A stretch of DNA of 64,000 bases from Alistipes putredinis DSM 17216 (GTDB taxonomy: Bacteria; Bacteroidota; Bacteroidia; Bacteroidales; Rikenellaceae). The stretch is from contig NZ_DS499577.1 in the NCBI RefSeq assembly GCF_000154465.1, positions 680,013-744,012 of the forward strand. Direction: 5' to 3'. The position numbers were made by a program, and so were the translations under genes. Shown here piece by piece: positions 44,460 through 54,179 of this stretch (the stretch's first letter is position 1; each line of letters opens with the position of its first letter). The notes under the pieces are model-generated. The model was not told where the DNA came from, searched no databases, and was given only the letters and a program-made list of their open reading frames with translations.

Positions 44460-44761
44460 TTCGCATGCGATGAAGATGAAAAAGAGGGGCCGTCGGCGGC
44501 CGAACCGGAAATCGGAGCGGTAAGGTATCCCAAAAGTGCCGTTCGATCCGTCTTTTGCATTTCCGAAATGCGGTTTTAGTAGCCCTCTTTGGGTGCGTAG
44601 CGGCCCGAAGCTCCCTTCGTGGAGGGGAGCCAGGGAAAGGGTAGAATTTACAAATGCGCCCATGAGCCGCGAATAGGCGACCGTCGGATAATGGTATCTT
44701 GGGACATATGATTACCTTTCGAAACTATGATTCTTGGCAATTTCGGCGTACACAGCGACAT
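44460..44761. other. Intergenic region, no gene supported
   Basis: Only weak hairpins are seen (for example around 44610-44635). Open frames here lack starts and similarity. Confidence 0.5.
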
Positions 44762-44800
44762 AAAAAAGGGTTGTCTAATGCACATAGACAACCCTTTTTT
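44762..44800 (-). terminator. Terminator of the EF-G paralogue gene
   Basis: A 16-bp stem (44762-44777 with 44785-44800) flanked by A- and T-runs. It lies 17 bp after the stop on the minus strand. Confidence 0.88.
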
Positions 44801-44816
44801 GTAAAAATCCGCCGAT

Positions 44817-46973
44817 TTACTCCTCGTCGGTGTCGGTATAGGCCTTCAGCAGCTTGTCCTGCACGTCCGCCGGAACCTGTTCGTAGGAGGCGAATTTCAT
44901 CGTGTAGGTCGCGGCACCCGAACTGAGCGAAGAGAGCGTCGTCGAGTAACGGTACAGTTCGGCCAGCGGTACGCGGGCGTTCAGGCGGTCGAAGCCCTTG
45001 TCGGACTCCATGCCCATAATCATCGCCCGGCGGTTTTGCAGGTCGCTCATGACGGCGCCCATGTAGTCGCTCGGCGTGAGGACTTCGACGTCGTAGATCG
45101 GCTCCATGATCTTCGGTCCCGCGTTGCGGAACGCCTCTTTGAAAGCGTTGCGGGCCGCCAGCTTGAACGAGATCTCGTTCGAATCGACCGGGTGCATCTT
45201 GCCGTCATAGACGATGACGCGGATGTCGCGGGCGTAGGAACCCGTCAGCGGACCTTCGTCCATCTTCTCCATGATGCCTTTCAGGATGGCCGGCATGAAG
45301 CGGGCGTCGATCGCGCCTCCGACGATCGCCGTATAGAACTGCAGCTTGCCGCCCCAGGGCAGGTCGTACTCTTCCTTGCCCTTGATGTTTACCGCCAGTT
45401 CTCCCTTGCCGGGGATCTTGTAGCTCTTGGGTTCGGGCATGCCTTCGGTGTAAGGCTCGATCAACAGGTGCACCTCGCCGAACTGACCCGCGCCTCCCGA
45501 CTGTTTCTTGTGGCGGTAGTCCGCCTGGGCTACCTTGGTGATGGTTTCGCGGTAGGGGATCTTCGGTGCGATGTAATCGTACTGGAGCTTGTTCTCCGAG
45601 GCGATGCGCGAGCGCAGGATGTTCAGGTGATGTTCGCCCTGGCCCTGGATGATGGTCTGTTTGAGCTCCTTGGAGTAGTCCACCAGGATAGTCGGATCTT
45701 CGTATTTGGCGTCGTTCAGGAGCTTGCCCAGTTTTTCGTCGTCGGCCTGGTCCTTGGTCTTGATCGCCGCACGGTAGCGGGGTTCGGGGAAGACGATCGG
45801 GTCGATCGTGACGGGCGTTCCGGGCGCCGAGAGCGTGTCGTTGGTGCGCGTGCCCTTGAGCTTCACCGTGCAGCCGATGTCGCCGGCGGCCAGTTCGGTG
45901 ACCTTGATGCGATTCTTGCCCGCGACGGCGAAGAGCTGCGAGAGCTTCTCCTTGTTGCCCGTGCGGGTATTCAGGAGTTCCATGCCTTCGGTGATTTTGC
46001 CCCGGATGACGCGCAGGTAGGATATTTCGCCGATGTGCTGTTCGATCTGGCTTTTGAAGATGAACGCTACGGCCGGAGCCGCTTCGTCGGCCCGGATCTC
46101 CTCTCCTTCGGTCGAGAGGAAGGCGGGGGCCTTCAGCGGGCCGGGCGCTACGTTGATGATGAACTCCATCAGGCGCTTGGTGCCGATGTCGCGCTTGGCA
46201 CTGCCGCAGAATACGGGCATGACCGCCCGACGGGATACGCCGATTTTCAGGCCCGAACGGATGTCGTCCTGCGTCAGTGTGCCCTTCTCGAAATAGAGTT
46301 CCATCAGGGCGTCGTCGTATTCGGCGGCTGCCTCGACCAGCTCCTTGTTCAGAGCCTGGGCCTTCTCCGCTTCTTCGGCCGGGATGTCGAGCTCTTCGCG
46401 GGTGCCGTTCTCATCCTTGAAGCGGTACATTTTCATCAGCAGCACGTCGATGAAAGCATCGAATCCCGGGCCCGGATTGACCGGATACTGGACTACGACG
46501 GGCTTCACGCGCGAGGCCGCACGGATGGATTCGAGCGTAGCGTCGAACGACGCCTTGTCCGAATCGAGCTGATTGACGAAAGCGATGAGCGGCTTGTTCA
46601 GCACACGGGCGTAACGGGCCTGGATCTCGCTGCCTACTTCCCAGCCGTTCTGGGCGTTGAAGACCATGACGCCCACGTCCGCCACCTTGAAGGCCGAGAA
46701 GAGGCTTCCGCAGAAATCGTCCGATCCCGGACAGTCTATGATGTTGAGCTTGCGCTCCATGAATTCGGTGAAGAGGATGGTCGAATAGATCGAGCGCTTG
46801 TACTCGTGCTCGATATCCGTGTTGTCCGAGAGCGTGTTGTTCGCCTCTATGCTACCCCTGCGGTCGATGACCTTACCCTCAAAAGCCATCGCTTCGGCAA
46901 GGGTAGTTTTTCCCGTGCCGGGAGCGCCGATAAGAACGATGTTCTTGATTTCTTTCGCTGAATAGTTTTTCAT
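44817..46973 (-). CDS. EF-G paralogue (EF-G2-like) with altered G domain
   Basis: A 718-residue translation elongation factor G homologue with all five domains: the G domain, domain II (RVIRGKITEGMELLNT), domain III, domain IV (GGAGQFGEVHLLIEPY) and domain V. The G motifs are unusual. G1 is APGTGKTT where EF-G has AHIDAGKTT. G3 is DCPGSDDF where EF-G has DTPGHVDF, so the catalytic His is replaced by Ser. G4 is NQLD in place of NKxD. This resembles EF-G2 of Bacteroides thetaiotaomicron, reported to support slow, GTPase-independent translation during carbon starvation. It is not the tetracycline-resistance type. The start at 46973 (MKNYSAKEI) was chosen over 47096. Confidence 0.88.
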   Translation of the reverse strand: MKNYSAKEIKNIVLIGAPGTGKTTLAEAMAFEGKVIDRRGSIEANNTLSDNTDIEHEYKRSIYSTILFTEFMERKLNIIDCPGSDDFCGSLFSAFKVADVGVMVFNAQNGWEVGSEIQARYARVLNKPLIAFVNQLDSDKASFDATLESIRAASRVKPVVVQYPVNPGPGFDAFIDVLLMKMYRFKDENGTREELDIPAEEAEKAQALNKELVEAAAEYDDALMELYFEKGTLTQDDIRSGLKIGVSRRAVMPVFCGSAKRDIGTKRLMEFIINVAPGPLKAPAFLSTEGEEIRADEAAPAVAFIFKSQIEQHIGEISYLRVIRGKITEGMELLNTRTGNKEKLSQLFAVAGKNRIKVTELAAGDIGCTVKLKGTRTNDTLSAPGTPVTIDPIVFPEPRYRAAIKTKDQADDEKLGKLLNDAKYEDPTILVDYSKELKQTIIQGQGEHHLNILRSRIASENKLQYDYIAPKIPYRETITKVAQADYRHKKQSGGAGQFGEVHLLIEPYTEGMPEPKSYKIPGKGELAVNIKGKEEYDLPWGGKLQFYTAIVGGAIDARFMPAILKGIMEKMDEGPLTGSYARDIRVIVYDGKMHPVDSNEISFKLAARNAFKEAFRNAGPKIMEPIYDVEVLTPSDYMGAVMSDLQNRRAMIMGMESDKGFDRLNARVPLAELYRYSTTLSSLSSGAATYTMKFASYEQVPADVQDKLLKAYTDTDEE

Positions 46974-47096
46974 ATTCGTTATCTTTTTATAAGGTTTTTG
47001 CGATACCGATTCGTCCTGGCGGAAAATCCGCCGGTGATTTTCAAACTTCGCCTTATAAATATACGAAAAAAATCGATCGGCCAAATTTCCGGGCAT

Positions 47097-47127
47097 AAAA
47101 AATCGCCCGAAGAGGGGCGATTTTTTT
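47097..47127 (-). terminator. Terminator after mqnD
   Basis: The stem AATCGCCC / GGGGCGATT with A/T flanks lies 70 bp beyond the mqnD stop, before the EF-G paralogue promoter region. Confidence 0.8.
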
Positions 47128-47196
47128 AATTTTTCAAAAATGTCGAACCTGAATCCCCCGGCGGGCGTTTGTCCGGGTGTTCCGGTCGGCGGCGGA

Positions 47197-47982
47197 TCAT
47201 ACTTCGACGCCGGTCAGTTCGCGGACGGCCCGGCGCCCCTCGTCGCCCAGGGAGAGCGAATACGAATTGACGAAGAAGTCGATGTGGTGGTCGATCACCC
47301 GGTCGTCGAGCTCCCGGGCGTGCTCCTTAATATAGGTGCGGGATTCCTCCCGGTGTGCGAAAGCATATTCGATGCTCGTGCGGAGCAACCGTTCTATTTC
47401 GCAGCGAAGCTCTTCCGGCAGTGTCCGTCGGGCGACGATGGCTCCCAGCGGAAGCGGCAATCCGGTGCGGGATTCCCACAACTCTCCCAAGTCGGCGACC
47501 AGCTCCAGGCCCAGTTTCCGATAGACGAAACGGCCTTCGTGGATCAACACCCCGGCGTCGTACTCCCCGCGTGCCACGGCGGGTGCGATTTCCGAGAAGA
47601 GCACCGGCTTTTTTTGCGTGATCGACGGGTAGAGGCGGCTCATCAGGGCGTTGGCCGTGGTGTGCATCCCGGGTACCGCGACCCGGCGGATCGAATCGGG
47701 AGGTGTTCCCTGCCGTGCGACGAAAACCGGTCCGTTGCCGCGTCCCAAAGCCGAACCGCTGTCCAGCAGGGTGTAGCGGGACTGGATTTCCGGCAGCAGG
47801 GCGTAGCTGATTTTGCTTACGTCGGTTTCGCCTGCTTCGGCACGGCGGTTCAGTTCTTCGATGTCGTAGTAGGCGACTTCGAAGGTTAGCTCCCCGCAGT
47901 CGATGCGTCCGTTCACGAGTGCGTCGAACATGAAGGTATCGTTCGGGCACGGAGAAATATGTAGGCGGATCGTGCGTTTCAA
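47197..47982 (-). CDS. mqnD: 1,4-dihydroxy-6-naphthoate synthase (futalosine menaquinone pathway)
   Basis: A 261-residue MqnD-family enzyme with a periplasmic-binding-protein-like fold. It acts late in the futalosine route, yielding 1,4-dihydroxy-6-naphthoate. Visible are LHISPCPNDTFMFDALVNG at the N-terminus, SKISYALLPEI, VPGMHTTANAL and GVLIHEGRFVY with the conserved His-Glu. mqnB lies nearby on the same strand with a small membrane protein between. This shows that the organism makes menaquinone via futalosine. Confidence 0.93.
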   Translation of the reverse strand: MKRTIRLHISPCPNDTFMFDALVNGRIDCGELTFEVAYYDIEELNRRAEAGETDVSKISYALLPEIQSRYTLLDSGSALGRGNGPVFVARQGTPPDSIRRVAVPGMHTTANALMSRLYPSITQKKPVLFSEIAPAVARGEYDAGVLIHEGRFVYRKLGLELVADLGELWESRTGLPLPLGAIVARRTLPEELRCEIERLLRTSIEYAFAHREESRTYIKEHARELDDRVIDHHIDFFVNSYSLSLGDEGRRAVRELTGVEV

Positions 47983-47995
47983 AACATCGAATCGA

Positions 47996-48196
47996 TTAAT
48001 TGCCGTTGCCTTGCTGTGTCCCGTTTTTCTTGCCTCCGAAGCGTCCCAGCAGCCAGCCGCCGCCGAAAACGGCCGCGAGGAGCAGAATCTTCCACAGCTG
48101 GTTCGAGAGCCAGAAATAGATGTTTTTCGAGAAGACGACGATCAGCACGAAGGCCACGACGATCAGAACGATGTAAATAATCCACTTTTTATTCAT
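47996..48196 (-). CDS. Small two-helix membrane protein between mqnB and mqnD
   Basis: A 66-residue protein with two membrane segments (about residues 5-22 and 35-52) and a Gly/Lys/Asn-rich tail (RFGGKKNGTQQGNGN). It overlaps mqnB by 8 bp and ends 13 bp before mqnD, so it is in the same transcript. No family recognised. Confidence 0.7.
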   Translation of the reverse strand: MNKKWIIYIVLIVVAFVLIVVFSKNIYFWLSNQLWKILLLAAVFGGGWLLGRFGGKKNGTQQGNGN

Positions 48197-48713
48197 AATC
48201 CGAAAGTATTCGAATGATTGTTTTTGCTAATTTTTCTGCACTTTCCTCGATGCGCCAGGCCGAACGCGGGTCGTCGGTATAGTTCGACACGGCCCGCACC
48301 TCGGCGCCGGGCACTCCGAATGCCCGGCAGACGGCCAGGAAAGCGGCTCCTTCCATATTTTCAATTTGCGTGCCGGACGCTGCGACTCCCGTGCGGTTGG
48401 TCGTATTGCTTTCGACGGTCCGCAATCCTGCCGGAATGAAGTCGGCCGCATAGCGGACGGCGTATTTCCCGGGCAGTTCGGCGATTCGCTCCCCTGCGAC
48501 CGCGACGACTTCGCATACGGCTACCGAACGGTCGGAAGCTCCGGCGATGCCGGCCAGGATCAGTCGGTCGGGGTGTTCCTCCGCGATGATCCGGGCCGTC
48601 GCTGCGGCTGCGGCCGCCATGCCGACTCCCGCGATGCGGACCGGCGCATCGGGACATGCGGCCCGCAGCGGGGCCGCCTCCGTTTCGGTCGGGATGAGGA
48701 TCAGCGTTCGCAT
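48189..48713 (-). CDS. mqnB: Futalosine hydrolase
   Basis: A 174-residue nucleoside-phosphorylase-fold enzyme that releases hypoxanthine from futalosine. Visible are LILIPTETEAAPL at the N-terminus, ILAGIAGASDRSVAVCEVV in the middle, and the late ENMEGAAFLAVCRAFGVPG with the conserved Met-Glu-Gly of the family, then EVRAVSNYTDD. It is short for the family but the motifs are intact. The start at 48713 (MRTLILIPTE) was preferred to 48755. Confidence 0.9.
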   Translation of the reverse strand: MRTLILIPTETEAAPLRAACPDAPVRIAGVGMAAAAAATARIIAEEHPDRLILAGIAGASDRSVAVCEVVAVAGERIAELPGKYAVRYAADFIPAGLRTVESNTTNRTGVAASGTQIENMEGAAFLAVCRAFGVPGAEVRAVSNYTDDPRSAWRIEESAEKLAKTIIRILSDYE

Positions 48714-48726
48714 TTTATTAGGAGGA

Positions 48727-50121
48727 TTAGCGACCGACGACGGCTTCCAGCTCATCGACCGTGATGGGGATGCGCTTGTCGCCTCCGATCATGCGACTGC
48801 CCGTTTCGGTGACGATGATGTCGTCCTCGATGCGGATGCCGCCGAAGTCGCGGTAGGCGTCGAGGGCGTCGTAATCGACGATTCCCTTGTATTTGCCCTC
48901 GGCTTTGCATTTGTCGATCAGCGCCGGGATGAAGTAGATGCCCGGCTCGTCGGTCATCACCGTGCCCGGCTCGATGCGCCAGGTCGAACGCTGGATGCAG
49001 GTGCCCGACTTGGCGGCCTGCTCCGCGATTTCGGAGAAATCGAAGCTACGTTCCCCGATGGCTTCGCAGTCGTGCACGTCCAGGCCCATGCCGTGTCCCA
49101 GTCCGTGAGGCATGAAGAGGGTCATGGCGCCGGCAGCGACGGCATCTTCCGCCGTGCCGCGCATCAGGCCCAGCGAGATGAGGCCTTCGGCCAGGATGCG
49201 GTACGAGGCGTTGTGGATATCCATGTACGGCATGTGAGGGGCGATCATGGCGGCCACCCGGTCGTGCGCCGCCAGCACGATGTTGTAAATGTCTTTTTGT
49301 TTCTGGGTGAACTTGCCGCTTACGGGGTAAGTACGGGTGTGGTCGGAACAGTAGTAGCTCAATCCCTCGGCTCCGGCGTCGCACAGCAGCAGGCGGCCGT
49401 TTTGCAGTACGCCGTCGCTGTGCAGGTTATGCAGCGTTTCGCCGTGCTGCGACACGATCGGCGGGAACGACACGCCCCGTCCGAATGCTTTGGAAATGCC
49501 TTCGATCGTGCCGGCGATTTCGCGCTCGACGATGCCGGGACGGCACATCTTCATTGCCGTAGTGTGCATGGCGTAGCCGATGTGGAACGATTTTTCGAGC
49601 TCCTCGATCTCCTCGGGACCTTTCTTTTCCCGCATCTCGGCTACGGCCATCATCAACTCGACCGACTTGTGATCGTGCAGTGCGGCCGGTTTGAGTCCCA
49701 GCAGGTCGGCGAGCAGCAGCTTGGTTTCGCCTCGGTAAGGGGGCAGGTAGTGGATGCGGCGTCCCTGGACGATGGCTTTGGTCAGGTGCGTTTTCAGGTC
49801 GGCCAGCGGGAAGGTGTTCGAAACGCCTGCTTCGGCCCCTTGTTCGCGCAGCGAAGGCTGCGGCCCCGTCCAGATGATGTCTTCGACCGTGAAGTCGTCG
49901 CCGTACAGCGCAACCTCTCCGGAGTCGGCATCGATCAGGCCGACCAGTGCCGGGGTGTTGAGTCCGAAATAATAGAGGAACGAGGAGTCCTGGCGGAAAT
50001 AATAGGCGTTGTTGAGGTAGTTGTTGGGTGTGAGCATATTGCCCGGAATGAGGATCAGGCCGCTGCCCATCTTGCCGCACAAGGCGCTGCGGCGTCGGAT
50101 GTAGATTTCTTTTGCAAACAT
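48727..50121 (-). CDS. M24-family Xaa-Pro aminopeptidase
   Basis: A 464-residue metallopeptidase that removes N-terminal residues preceding proline. The N-terminal creatinase-like domain covers about 1-170; the pita-bread domain carries the metal ligands Asp in LLCDAGAE and in CSDHTRTYPVSG, His in FMPHGLGHGMGLDVHD, Glu in MTDEPGIYF and Glu in IRIEDDIIVTE. It lies 13 bp upstream of mqnB on the same strand. Confidence 0.93.
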   Translation of the reverse strand: MFAKEIYIRRRSALCGKMGSGLILIPGNMLTPNNYLNNAYYFRQDSSFLYYFGLNTPALVGLIDADSGEVALYGDDFTVEDIIWTGPQPSLREQGAEAGVSNTFPLADLKTHLTKAIVQGRRIHYLPPYRGETKLLLADLLGLKPAALHDHKSVELMMAVAEMREKKGPEEIEELEKSFHIGYAMHTTAMKMCRPGIVEREIAGTIEGISKAFGRGVSFPPIVSQHGETLHNLHSDGVLQNGRLLLCDAGAEGLSYYCSDHTRTYPVSGKFTQKQKDIYNIVLAAHDRVAAMIAPHMPYMDIHNASYRILAEGLISLGLMRGTAEDAVAAGAMTLFMPHGLGHGMGLDVHDCEAIGERSFDFSEIAEQAAKSGTCIQRSTWRIEPGTVMTDEPGIYFIPALIDKCKAEGKYKGIVDYDALDAYRDFGGIRIEDDIIVTETGSRMIGGDKRIPITVDELEAVVGR

Positions 50122-50536
50122 AGTCGTATATTTTTATAATTTTCCGGCGAAACGGTTCGTTCTTCGAGAGGACGGGCCCGGCTTCTGTCCATCCGCGATG
50201 CCGGAGCGCACGCCGTCCGAACCTAATTTTGGTAAAGGTAGTGAAAAAAATCGGTAATTCGTGTCATAAAACGACTCCTTGTGACGTTTTATTAAAAATA
50301 GTGTGTCGAAACGGCTTCGGGAGTCTATGCCGGTTTTCGCAAATCGCTTCCGATTCCGCCGGACCGAATGGGCGACGGGACGCAGGGAACGGGTTCTGCG
50401 GCCGGATCGTCAGTAAAAATGGAGCGGATTTTAGATGACCTATTAAAAAAAATACTATATTTGTCCCATTGGTCTGTTGTCACGAAGAAAATACCCGTTC
50501 GTGGCATTTTAATGTAAATTTCAAAATTATTGAACT
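50122..50536. promoter_or_regulatory. Divergent intergenic region between aminopeptidase and redox cluster
   Basis: A TATATTTG box at 50456-50463 faces the thioredoxin-like gene at 50537; the -33 box is poor (TTTA). A TACCTTTA-like box near 50233 on the minus strand may serve the aminopeptidase. Nothing else seen. Confidence 0.5.
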
Positions 50537-51031
50537 ATGAAAAAAATCTTTTGTCTGACGATTTTGGCTGTCCTGTGCACTTTCGGCGTTGCATCGGCAC
50601 AGCAGTTTCCCAGTGTGCAGATCGAAACCCAGGATGGCAAGACGATCGACACCAAAACCCTGATCGACGGCAAGACCCCGGTCATCATCTCTTTCTGGTC
50701 CACCACCTGCAAGCCCTGCATCAAGGAGTTAGACGCCATCAGCGAGCAGATGATCGACTGGCTGGACGAAGCAGACTTCCGGGTTGTGGCTGTTTCTGTC
50801 GATGATTCCCGGTCTATTTCCCGAGCCAAGGCTCTGGCGGCCAGCCGCGGTTGGACTACCGATTTGATGGTGGCCTACGATAAGAACCAGGACTTCAAGC
50901 GTGCATTGAACGTGAATGTAACTCCCCACGTGTTCATCTTCGACAAGGACGGAAAGATGGTGTATTCGCACACGAGCTATCTGCCCGGCGGTGAGATGGA
51001 GCTGATTCAGAAGATCAAGACCCTGCAGTAG
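50537..51031 (+). CDS. TlpA/ResA-like periplasmic thioredoxin
   Basis: A 164-residue exported thioredoxin-fold protein. The signal peptide is MKKIFCLTILAVLCTFGVASA (cut near residue 21), and the active site CKPC lies in FWSTTCKPCIKEL near residue 57. The cis-Pro is in VNVTPHVFIFD. It would reduce disulphides or act in cytochrome c or envelope redox chemistry. It is followed 26 bp later by an outer-membrane barrel gene and then two Omp28-like genes, all co-directional. Confidence 0.9.
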   Translation: MKKIFCLTILAVLCTFGVASAQQFPSVQIETQDGKTIDTKTLIDGKTPVIISFWSTTCKPCIKELDAISEQMIDWLDEADFRVVAVSVDDSRSISRAKALAASRGWTTDLMVAYDKNQDFKRALNVNVTPHVFIFDKDGKMVYSHTSYLPGGEMELIQKIKTLQ

Positions 51032-51057
51032 TCCTGTAATTCCAAATTGAGCGACGA

Positions 51058-52830
51058 ATGAAGCGACTTTTACGAATCACGGTCCTGTTCTCCGTAACCT
51101 TGTTGTGGTGGGGCGAAAAGGGGTATGCTGCAACTCCGGCGATGGACGCAGCAGAGAAAGAAACGGTTTCCGCAACTGTTGAAGCGGAGGCGGATAAGAA
51201 GGACCCGAAATCGGATAAAAAATCCGACGAGCCCAAACGCAAGCGGAATTTGGGTCATTTGAGCGGCAGTTTCGAAACCAATACGATCTACTATGTGGAG
51301 GACAGCAAGACCGGTGCGGTCGTTCCTCACAACAGTTACGGTTCGAACAACTTCCTGAAGCTCGACTACCAGTTGGGGCGTTTTTCGGCCGGCGTGCAGC
51401 TCGAGTATTATCCCCATCCGCTGGTCGGGACTCCGATGCAGGGTTATGAATATGTGATGGAAGGTTTCTCGATCAATAACCTGACTGAGAAGTATATCTC
51501 GTGGACGGACCGCAACTACTCGGTGACCGTCGGCGACTTTTACGAACAGTTCGGCAGCGGGTTGATCCTCCGTGCTTGGGAAGACCGGGCTTTGGGCTTC
51601 AACAATTCGCTGGGCGGTGCACGGGTCACGTTCAATATCAAGGACATCGTGGAAGGTAAGGTGCTGTATGCCTTCCCGCGTTTCAACCTGGGATACCTGT
51701 CGACCCAGATTGCCGGTGGCGACCTTTCATTCTCGCTTTCGAATGCCATCGGCTTGCTGGATCACCGGCTTTCGCTCGAGGGCAGCATCGTCAACCGGCA
51801 TTTCAAGAACCTGCCTTCGTGGTACACCGAGTATCGGGACGATTATGATTTCGACCTTTCGAAGAACGTAATCAGTTATTCGGGGCGTGTCAATTACGAG
51901 TACAGGGGACTGTCGGCCAAATTCGAGTATGTAGGCAAAAGCAAGGATGTCTATCTGGACAATATGACCGGTGAAGAGGTGTTCAAGCGCGGTGACGCAC
52001 AGTTGTTCGAAATCGGTTACACCGGCAGCAATTATGCTGTGATGGCGCAGTTCCGCCGCCTGAACTACATGCAGAGCCAGCTTTACCGGCCCGACGGCGG
52101 AAGCGGCAGTTTGGGCCTCCTGCCGGGCAATACGATCAATTACATTCCGGCCCTGAGTCCGCAACATACCTATATGCTGGCCGGATTGGATCCTAACAGT
52201 CCCCAGCAAAACGGAGAGATCGGCGGTCAGATCGACGCGTTTTACACGTTCAGGCGCGGTACGGCCATCGGTGGCAAGCGCGGATTGAAGATCCATGCGA
52301 ATTATGCCCGCTATTATTCCATCAACGGGACGATGAGTAAACCCGGAACCAATTTCTACTACCGGGATTTCTCGTTCGACATCGATAAGAGTTGGAACAG
52401 CAAACTGCGCACGGTTCTTTTCGTGTCGTTGCAGAAGAATGCGATGCACGGTGGGGAAGACGTCATCCGCCAGAATGTTTTCGTTGCGGACGTGACCTAT
52501 AAGTTTACGCCGAAATTCTCGTTGCGGGCCGAGCTTCAATATCTCTATGCGCCTCATGCGGAGGGTTCCAAAGAGGTGGATGGTGACTGGGTGGCCGGAT
52601 TGCTGGAAGCCAGCTTCGCCCCCAAGTGGAGTATCTTCGTACAGGATATGTACAACCACGGCGGTTCGGAGATCAACTACTACTCGGCGGGCGCCAGCTT
52701 CACCCACTCGTTCATTCGCATCGCATTGAGTTACGGACGTAACCGCGCAGGGTATATCTGCTCGGGCGGTGTTTGCCGCGAGATGCCGGCTTATACGGGC
52801 GGTAATCTGGCGATGACGCTGACTTTCTGA
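51058..52830 (+). CDS. DUF6029 outer-membrane beta-barrel protein
   Basis: A 590-residue protein with a signal peptide (cut near YAATPA, residue ~25), a Lys/Asp/Glu-rich linker at about 40-63 and a long beta-barrel pattern ending in TGGNLAMTLTF with a terminal Phe, as expected for outer-membrane insertion. Visible blocks include SGSFETNTIYYVED, TDRNYSVTVGDFYEQFGSGL and a late CSGGVC pair of cysteines. It fits DUF6029 of Bacteroidota; no function assigned. It ends in TGA. Confidence 0.82.
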   Translation: MKRLLRITVLFSVTLLWWGEKGYAATPAMDAAEKETVSATVEAEADKKDPKSDKKSDEPKRKRNLGHLSGSFETNTIYYVEDSKTGAVVPHNSYGSNNFLKLDYQLGRFSAGVQLEYYPHPLVGTPMQGYEYVMEGFSINNLTEKYISWTDRNYSVTVGDFYEQFGSGLILRAWEDRALGFNNSLGGARVTFNIKDIVEGKVLYAFPRFNLGYLSTQIAGGDLSFSLSNAIGLLDHRLSLEGSIVNRHFKNLPSWYTEYRDDYDFDLSKNVISYSGRVNYEYRGLSAKFEYVGKSKDVYLDNMTGEEVFKRGDAQLFEIGYTGSNYAVMAQFRRLNYMQSQLYRPDGGSGSLGLLPGNTINYIPALSPQHTYMLAGLDPNSPQQNGEIGGQIDAFYTFRRGTAIGGKRGLKIHANYARYYSINGTMSKPGTNFYYRDFSFDIDKSWNSKLRTVLFVSLQKNAMHGGEDVIRQNVFVADVTYKFTPKFSLRAELQYLYAPHAEGSKEVDGDWVAGLLEASFAPKWSIFVQDMYNHGGSEINYYSAGASFTHSFIRIALSYGRNRAGYICSGGVCREMPAYTGGNLAMTLTF

Positions 52831-52911
52831 TCGTGAAGATTCTGATCGTCGAAAATTCCCGTATGTTTGAAAATCTAAGAAAGAGAAAAATCAACCAAAA
52901 TTACTGAAATT

Positions 52912-53969
52912 ATGAAAGGACGAACTAAATTTTCAACTATTTCATCGCCTGCATTGCGACGCTCTCTCTGGCGACTTTCGCAGCGTGCAGCGACGATGAT
53001 CCGGAGACTCCGTCCGGCAAATTGGTGCTGACGGCGAGCGCTTCTTCTTTTGTCGCCGGTGAAGGCAACGTGACTTTCATGGTGACGTATGACGGGGAGG
53101 ATGTGACCTCGCAAGCAGCGATTACCAATGTGACGACCGGTGAACCGGTGGAAAACGCTGCGTGGACCACGACAGAGATCGGCGAGTACAAGTTCCAGGC
53201 TGTTTACGACAGCTATACTTCGGATCCCGTTACGGTAAGCGCCATAGACAAAAACAAAGACAAAGAGTTCTATCGCTACGTACTGCTGCTCAAGTTTACG
53301 TATATGACGTGCGGGAATTGTGTTACGGCACAAGGATATTTCGATGCGCTGGATGAAGCGGACCGTGACCATTTTCTGGTCGTTGCCGCCCACCAGCCTG
53401 AAGGAATGCCAATGGATCCTTATTGGTGTTCGGAGGGGATTAGTTTGAAGAGTAAGATGAAAGTAGGTGTGTATTCTACTTGGTCTTATAATTTCGAGGA
53501 TTTGGTTGTCGGTATCGGAGCGGGTGCCATTTCCAAAACTTCGATCCGGCAGCAGATCAGTCATGCGGAGAAAACCTATCCGGCCGTTTGCGGTGTGAAA
53601 GCGACCTCCACGCTCGAAGGTTCGACGGCTAAGATCGAGGCGACCGTTCAGTTCCAGCAGGCCGGTAATTACAAGATCGCTTGCGTGCTGGTTGAGAATA
53701 ATATTGAAAACAAGGAGACGTACAATACTTTCAACCATGTTTTGCGTGCGGCCCAGACCGATATGGAGGGCGATGCCGTTACGCCGGCCGTAACTGCTCC
53801 GGAGGAGCGTACGTTCAATTTCGAGGCGACGATCGGGGAGGACTGGAATGCCGAGAACTGCGCCTTCGTGGTTTATGTATTCAAAGAGGAGGCCAATGGC
53901 AAGTATATTGTCAATAACGGTGCTGAATGTACTGTTGATGGTTCTGTGGATTACAGATATGAGTTGTAG
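52912..53969 (+). pseudogene. Omp28-like thioredoxin-fold lipoprotein, frameshifted at the signal peptide
   Basis: The ATG at 52912 begins MKGRTKF, but the frame is lost at the T-tract 52930-52933. With one extra T it continues FNYFIACIATLSLATFAACSDDD, a normal lipoprotein signal with lipobox FAAC, in frame with the remaining ~330 residues. The mature part has a beta domain (about 40-110) and a thioredoxin-like domain with TCGNC (CxxC) near residue 140. It is strongly similar to the gene at 54180. This is a 1-nt deletion in a homopolymer: sequencing error, recent mutation or slippage-based switching. Confidence 0.8.
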
Positions 53970-53986
53970 GATATAATTTGTATAAA

Positions 53987-54022
53987 AAAATCCTTTGCTA
54001 GCAACAGTAAAGGATTTTTTTT
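53987..54022 (+). terminator. Terminator after first Omp28-like gene
   Basis: AAAATCCTTT at 53987-53996 pairs with 54009-54018, followed by a T-run. It separates the two Omp28-like genes into different transcripts. Confidence 0.85.
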
Positions 54023-54179
54023 ATATCTTGCAATGTGTTAAAACTTTAATTATTGTTAGAAGTTTTTTTTGAAAATGTTGAATTGTAAGAGAATATTATC
54101 TTTCAATAGATAATGAGTAACTTATACATTTTTACTTTTGATTTTTTCATCCAATTTTAACCTTTAATCAATAATAACT

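Noticed and set aside
45036..46961. 641-codon open frame on the plus strand
   Set aside because: Antisense to the EF-G paralogue with clear domains.
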